A stretch of DNA of 64,000 nt. It comes from Kutzneria buriramensis (GTDB taxonomy: Bacteria > Actinomycetota > Actinomycetes > Mycobacteriales > Pseudonocardiaceae). The notes under the pieces are model-generated. The model was not told the origin of the DNA and made no database searches. It was given only the letters and a program-made list of their open reading frames with translations. A program made the translations under genes and the position numbers. Each line of letters begins with the position of its first letter. Positions within the stretch are counted from its first letter, which is position 1. Where the stretch lies: the NCBI RefSeq assembly GCF_003387475.1, contig NZ_QUNO01000014.1, positions 300,131 through 364,130 on the forward strand. Direction: 5' to 3'. This document shows, one piece after another, positions 61,297 through 64,000 of this stretch.

Positions 61297-62787
61297 ATGT
61301 ATGTAGGGATCGACATCGGAACGTCGGCATCCAAGGGAGTTCTGGTCGCCCCGGACGGCACGGTCCGGCACCGGGTGACCGTCGCGCACGCCGTGTCGAC
61401 GCCCGCGCCGAGCTGGTTCGAGCACGACGCCGAGGACGTGTGGTGGCGTGATTTCGTGGAGATCGCGCGGGAGCTGGTCCGTGCGGCCGACGGCGCGCGC
61501 CTGAACGGGCTCGCCGTGAGCGGCATCGGGCCTTGCCTGCTGCCGGCCGACGCCGACGGCGTGCCACTGCGACCGGCGATCCTCTACGGCGTCGACACCC
61601 GGGCAACTGTGGAAATCTCGGAACTGACGGAGCTGTTCGGCGGTGACGAGATTCTGCGCCGGGGTGGTTCGCCGCTGACAAGTCAGGCGGTGGGGCCGAA
61701 GCTGCGGTGGCTGGCCGTGAACGAGCCTCATGTCTGGGCGCGGACCCGGATGCTGCTGATGGCGTCGTCGTTCCTGGTGCACCGGCTCACCGGGCGGTAC
61801 GTGCTGGACCACCACTCCGCCAGCCAGTGCTCGCCGCTCTACGACCTCGGTCGGCGCGAGTGGGCCTTGGACTGGGCCTCCGTGGTCGCGCCCGGGCTGG
61901 CGCTGCCGGAGCTGGTGTGGCCGACGGAGGTCGTCGGGAGCGTCACGAATGCGGCCTTCGCTGCAACTGGGCTGCCGGAGGGCCTTCCCGTGCTCGCCGG
62001 GACCGTCGACGCGTGGGCGGAGGCGACCAGCGTCGGCGTGCGGGAGCCGGGGGACGCCATGGTCATGTACGGCACGACGATGTTCCTGGTCCAGGTCGTC
62101 GACCAGCCGCGGCCGCATCCCGGGCTGTGGACGACCGCCGGCGTGTTTCCGGGCACCAGCACGTTGGCGGCCGGCATGGCGACGTCCGGCGCGGTGACCG
62201 ACTGGCTGCGCGGGCTGGTCGGAGGTTCGTTCGAGGACCTGGCGGCGCGGGCGGGCCAGGTGCCGCCCGGCAGCCGGGGATTGCTTGTGCTGCCGTACTT
62301 CGCGGGGGAACGCACGCCGCTGTTCGATCCGTCCGCGCGGGGCGTGATCACCGGGCTCACGCTCACGCACGGGGCCGGGGAGCTGTATCGTGCGGTGCTG
62401 GAGGGCATTGCCTACGGCGTGCGGCACAACCTGGAGACGATGAGGGTCGCCGGTGGAGCGGCTCGGCGTCTCGTCGCGGTCGGCGGCGGCACCCGGGGTG
62501 GGCTGTGGACGCAGATCGTCTCCGACGTGACCGGGCTGGCGCAGCAGGTCACCCGGGAGAGCGTCGGCGCCAGCCTCGGTGACGCCATGCTGGCCGCGTC
62601 GGCCGACGGTGTGGACGTCTCGTCGTGGAATCCGGTCGTGGAAACCGTGCAGCCGGATCCCTCGCGGCCGTACGAGGAGTTCTACGCCCATTACCGGTCC
62701 CTGTACCCGGCGACGGTCGACATCGCCCATTTCCTTGCCGAGCAACAACACCGTTCGGCCCGCACGGAGCCGTCCACTCCGGAATGA
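61297..62787 (+). CDS. FGGY family carbohydrate kinase
   Basis: A 496-residue sugar kinase with the N-terminal phosphate motif VGIDIGTSASKGVLVAPDG, AVSGIGPCLLPADADG, catalytic-region GTVDAWAEATSVG and the ATP-binding VAVGGGTRGGLWTQIVSDVTG. The closest style is xylulokinase/glycerol-kinase-like proteins, but the sugar cannot be named; no transporter or isomerase adjoins it. ATG 61297 is close to the predicted transcript start. It is divergent from the reductase with only 18 bases between the starts. Confidence 0.9.
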   Translation: MYVGIDIGTSASKGVLVAPDGTVRHRVTVAHAVSTPAPSWFEHDAEDVWWRDFVEIARELVRAADGARLNGLAVSGIGPCLLPADADGVPLRPAILYGVDTRATVEISELTELFGGDEILRRGGSPLTSQAVGPKLRWLAVNEPHVWARTRMLLMASSFLVHRLTGRYVLDHHSASQCSPLYDLGRREWALDWASVVAPGLALPELVWPTEVVGSVTNAAFAATGLPEGLPVLAGTVDAWAEATSVGVREPGDAMVMYGTTMFLVQVVDQPRPHPGLWTTAGVFPGTSTLAAGMATSGAVTDWLRGLVGGSFEDLAARAGQVPPGSRGLLVLPYFAGERTPLFDPSARGVITGLTLTHGAGELYRAVLEGIAYGVRHNLETMRVAGGAARRLVAVGGGTRGGLWTQIVSDVTGLAQQVTRESVGASLGDAMLAASADGVDVSSWNPVVETVQPDPSRPYEEFYAHYRSLYPATVDIAHFLAEQQHRSARTEPSTPE

Positions 62788-62794
62788 TGCCTGC

Positions 62795-63904
62795 ATGCCC
62801 GTCCTGGTGCTGGTGACGATCGCGCTGTGGATCGGTGCGCTGGACAAGCTGTACCAGCTGGCCCTCGCGCCCGACGACCGGCCGCTGCGCGCCGTCGCCG
62901 GCTGCCTGGCGTGCCTGGCCGTGGTGCCGGTCCTGAACTTCGCGCCGGTCGTCGCCTTCCTCGACGGCTTCGGCGGCGGTGTCGCGCGCCTGCTGGTCAA
63001 CCTGATGACCATGTACGCGTCGTACTGGATGCTGGCCTTCTTCCAGTACTCCATGCGGGTCTCGCGGCGGTTCCAGACCGTGGTGTTCGTCGGGGTGTTG
63101 GGGCTGGTCGTCGGTGTCTGGCTCGCGGCGCCCGTGGCGATTCGCCTGCAGCCGGCCGCCCTGTCCAGCGGCGACGACTGGCACTCCACCGTGTTCGTGG
63201 TCGCCGCCGTCGGGTACATGGCGTACGCGCTCGGGCTGGCCCTGCGGTGGGCCGTGCGCTACGCCCGCGTCGCCCGCCGGGTCGAGCTCCGGCGGGGGCT
63301 TCGCGCCATCGCCGTCGGGCTCGCGTTCCTCATCGCCGGCTGTGTCTGCAAGTGTTTCGTCGCCTTGCTGCAAGCGCTTGCGGCCGTGGTGTGGGAGGCC
63401 GGCAACCTGGCATACGTCGGCTTCGTGCTGGTCGGCAGCGTGCTGCTGGTCGTCGGGGTGATGTACCCCGCCGTCACCGGGATGCTCGCCGCCGTGCCGG
63501 TCTGGCGGTGGCATCGGCGGGCGTACCGGGACATGGAGCCGTTGTGGCGTGCGCTGCACGAGGCGTTCCCCGATCTCGCCCTGCGCAGCGAAACCCTGCC
63601 CTGGTGGCGTGACCCGATACGAATCCGGCGTACGCACCGGGACTACTACCGGCGAGCGGTGGAGATCCGGGACGGTTTGGTGCAGCTCGGGCCCTACTAC
63701 CCGGCGAACGCCGGCGGGGATGCGCCCGTGCGGGAAGCCGATCAGTCGGGGGAGGCCGACCATGCTCATGCCGTCCGCGCCGCCCTTGCCGCCAAGGCAT
63801 CCGGCGCCCCGGCCGGGGCGCCGCACCCCGCCCCGGTGGCGGGCGGCGACGACCTCGACTCGGACGTCCGCTGGCTGGTCCGGCTCTCCCTGTCGCTGGC
63901 CTAG
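62795..63904 (+). CDS. MAB_1171c-like integral membrane protein
   Basis: A 369-residue protein with about seven membrane helices in the first 235 residues (VTIALWIGALDKLYQLALAP ... NLMTMYASYWMLAFFQYSM ... VGFVLVGSVLLVVGVMYPAV). A cytosolic part follows with LWRALHEAFPDLAL and RIRRTHRDYYRRAVEIRDGLVQL. This is the pattern of the actinobacterial MAB_1171c family of putative transporters, often near XRE regulators; the function is unknown. It begins seven bases after the kinase gene. Confidence 0.82.
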   Translation: MPVLVLVTIALWIGALDKLYQLALAPDDRPLRAVAGCLACLAVVPVLNFAPVVAFLDGFGGGVARLLVNLMTMYASYWMLAFFQYSMRVSRRFQTVVFVGVLGLVVGVWLAAPVAIRLQPAALSSGDDWHSTVFVVAAVGYMAYALGLALRWAVRYARVARRVELRRGLRAIAVGLAFLIAGCVCKCFVALLQALAAVVWEAGNLAYVGFVLVGSVLLVVGVMYPAVTGMLAAVPVWRWHRRAYRDMEPLWRALHEAFPDLALRSETLPWWRDPIRIRRTHRDYYRRAVEIRDGLVQLGPYYPANAGGDAPVREADQSGEADHAHAVRAALAAKASGAPAGAPHPAPVAGGDDLDSDVRWLVRLSLSLA

Positions 63905-64000
63905 ATGTACCTGGTCATGAGGTTGGTGACGGCGTGTCGGCTTGATCATGGGTGAGGCCTCCGGGTGCGGTGGTGATTGCGACGTCAGTCACCACAGCCG
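63905..64000. other. right-edge sequence, unassigned
   Basis: No gene is supported in the last 96 bases. On the minus strand a frame ends VTNLMTRYI-stop at 63901-63903, overlapping the membrane-protein stop. An in-frame TGA lies a few codons upstream, so it may be the degraded tail of a gene beyond the window. Confidence 0.3.

Noticed and set aside
63901..64000. End of a transposase gene entering from the right
   Set aside because: The VTNLMTRYI-stop reading is interrupted by a TGA a few codons upstream, and no inverted repeat can be seen in 96 bases. It is too little to call a mobile element.

Overview
The window is high-GC DNA with the gene style of an actinomycete of the family Pseudonocardiaceae (Amycolatopsis/Kutzneria-like). 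Signs are many GTG and TTG starts, NTGA stop/start overlaps, leaderless promoters, a long GC-rich hairpin after rdgB, and gene order shared with Mycobacterium tuberculosis Rv1329c-Rv1341. The genus is my inference; no rRNA gene is present.

Region by region. 0-4.4 kb: the end of an OsmC gene, a LipB-helicase open frame with no stop between the two enzymes, a Phd/VapC pair whose toxin has lost its core, and bioY. 4.4-7.6 kb: a radical SAM enzyme, a cysteine-less exosortase-like membrane protein and very short ORFs with strong or coupled translation signals, divergent from a UDP-GlcNAc 2-epimerase. 8.3-23.2 kb: the conserved housekeeping block pncA-pncB / clpS-DUF2017-peptidase / mec-cysO-cysM / rhomboid-murI-MBL-rph-rdgB. 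Two extra translationally coupled ClpS-like/DUF2017-like pairs sit inside it, and an NTF2/LysR/TauE/SMP-30 segment is inserted after cysM.

23.2-34.3 kb: small redox, stress and efflux genes, several TetR regulators, alkB and a class I tRNA with a UAG anticodon. 34.3-41 kb: a secreted GH27 alpha-galactosidase, an esterase, a NADAR-GrpB fusion, a degenerate copy of the tRNA, and a TetR/Baeyer-Villiger monooxygenase pair. 41-51 kb: an envelope and secretion region with tatA, an LCP cell-wall ligase, XRE regulators, an S53 protease, and a SigL/RslA-like sigma/anti-sigma pair divergent from a lipoprotein-DUF4142-DUF1996 operon. 51-64 kb: a DUF998-EamA-glycosyltransferase operon, secA2 with a methyltransferase, a STAND regulator with a ferredoxin-reductase-like enzyme, an FGGY kinase and a membrane protein.

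The strongest candidates for something undescribed are the radical SAM/exosortase-like/mini-ORF locus (4.4-6.4 kb) and the tandem ClpS-like/DUF2017-like pairs (12.0-13.6 kb). No CRISPR array, complete insertion sequence, integrase or rRNA was found.
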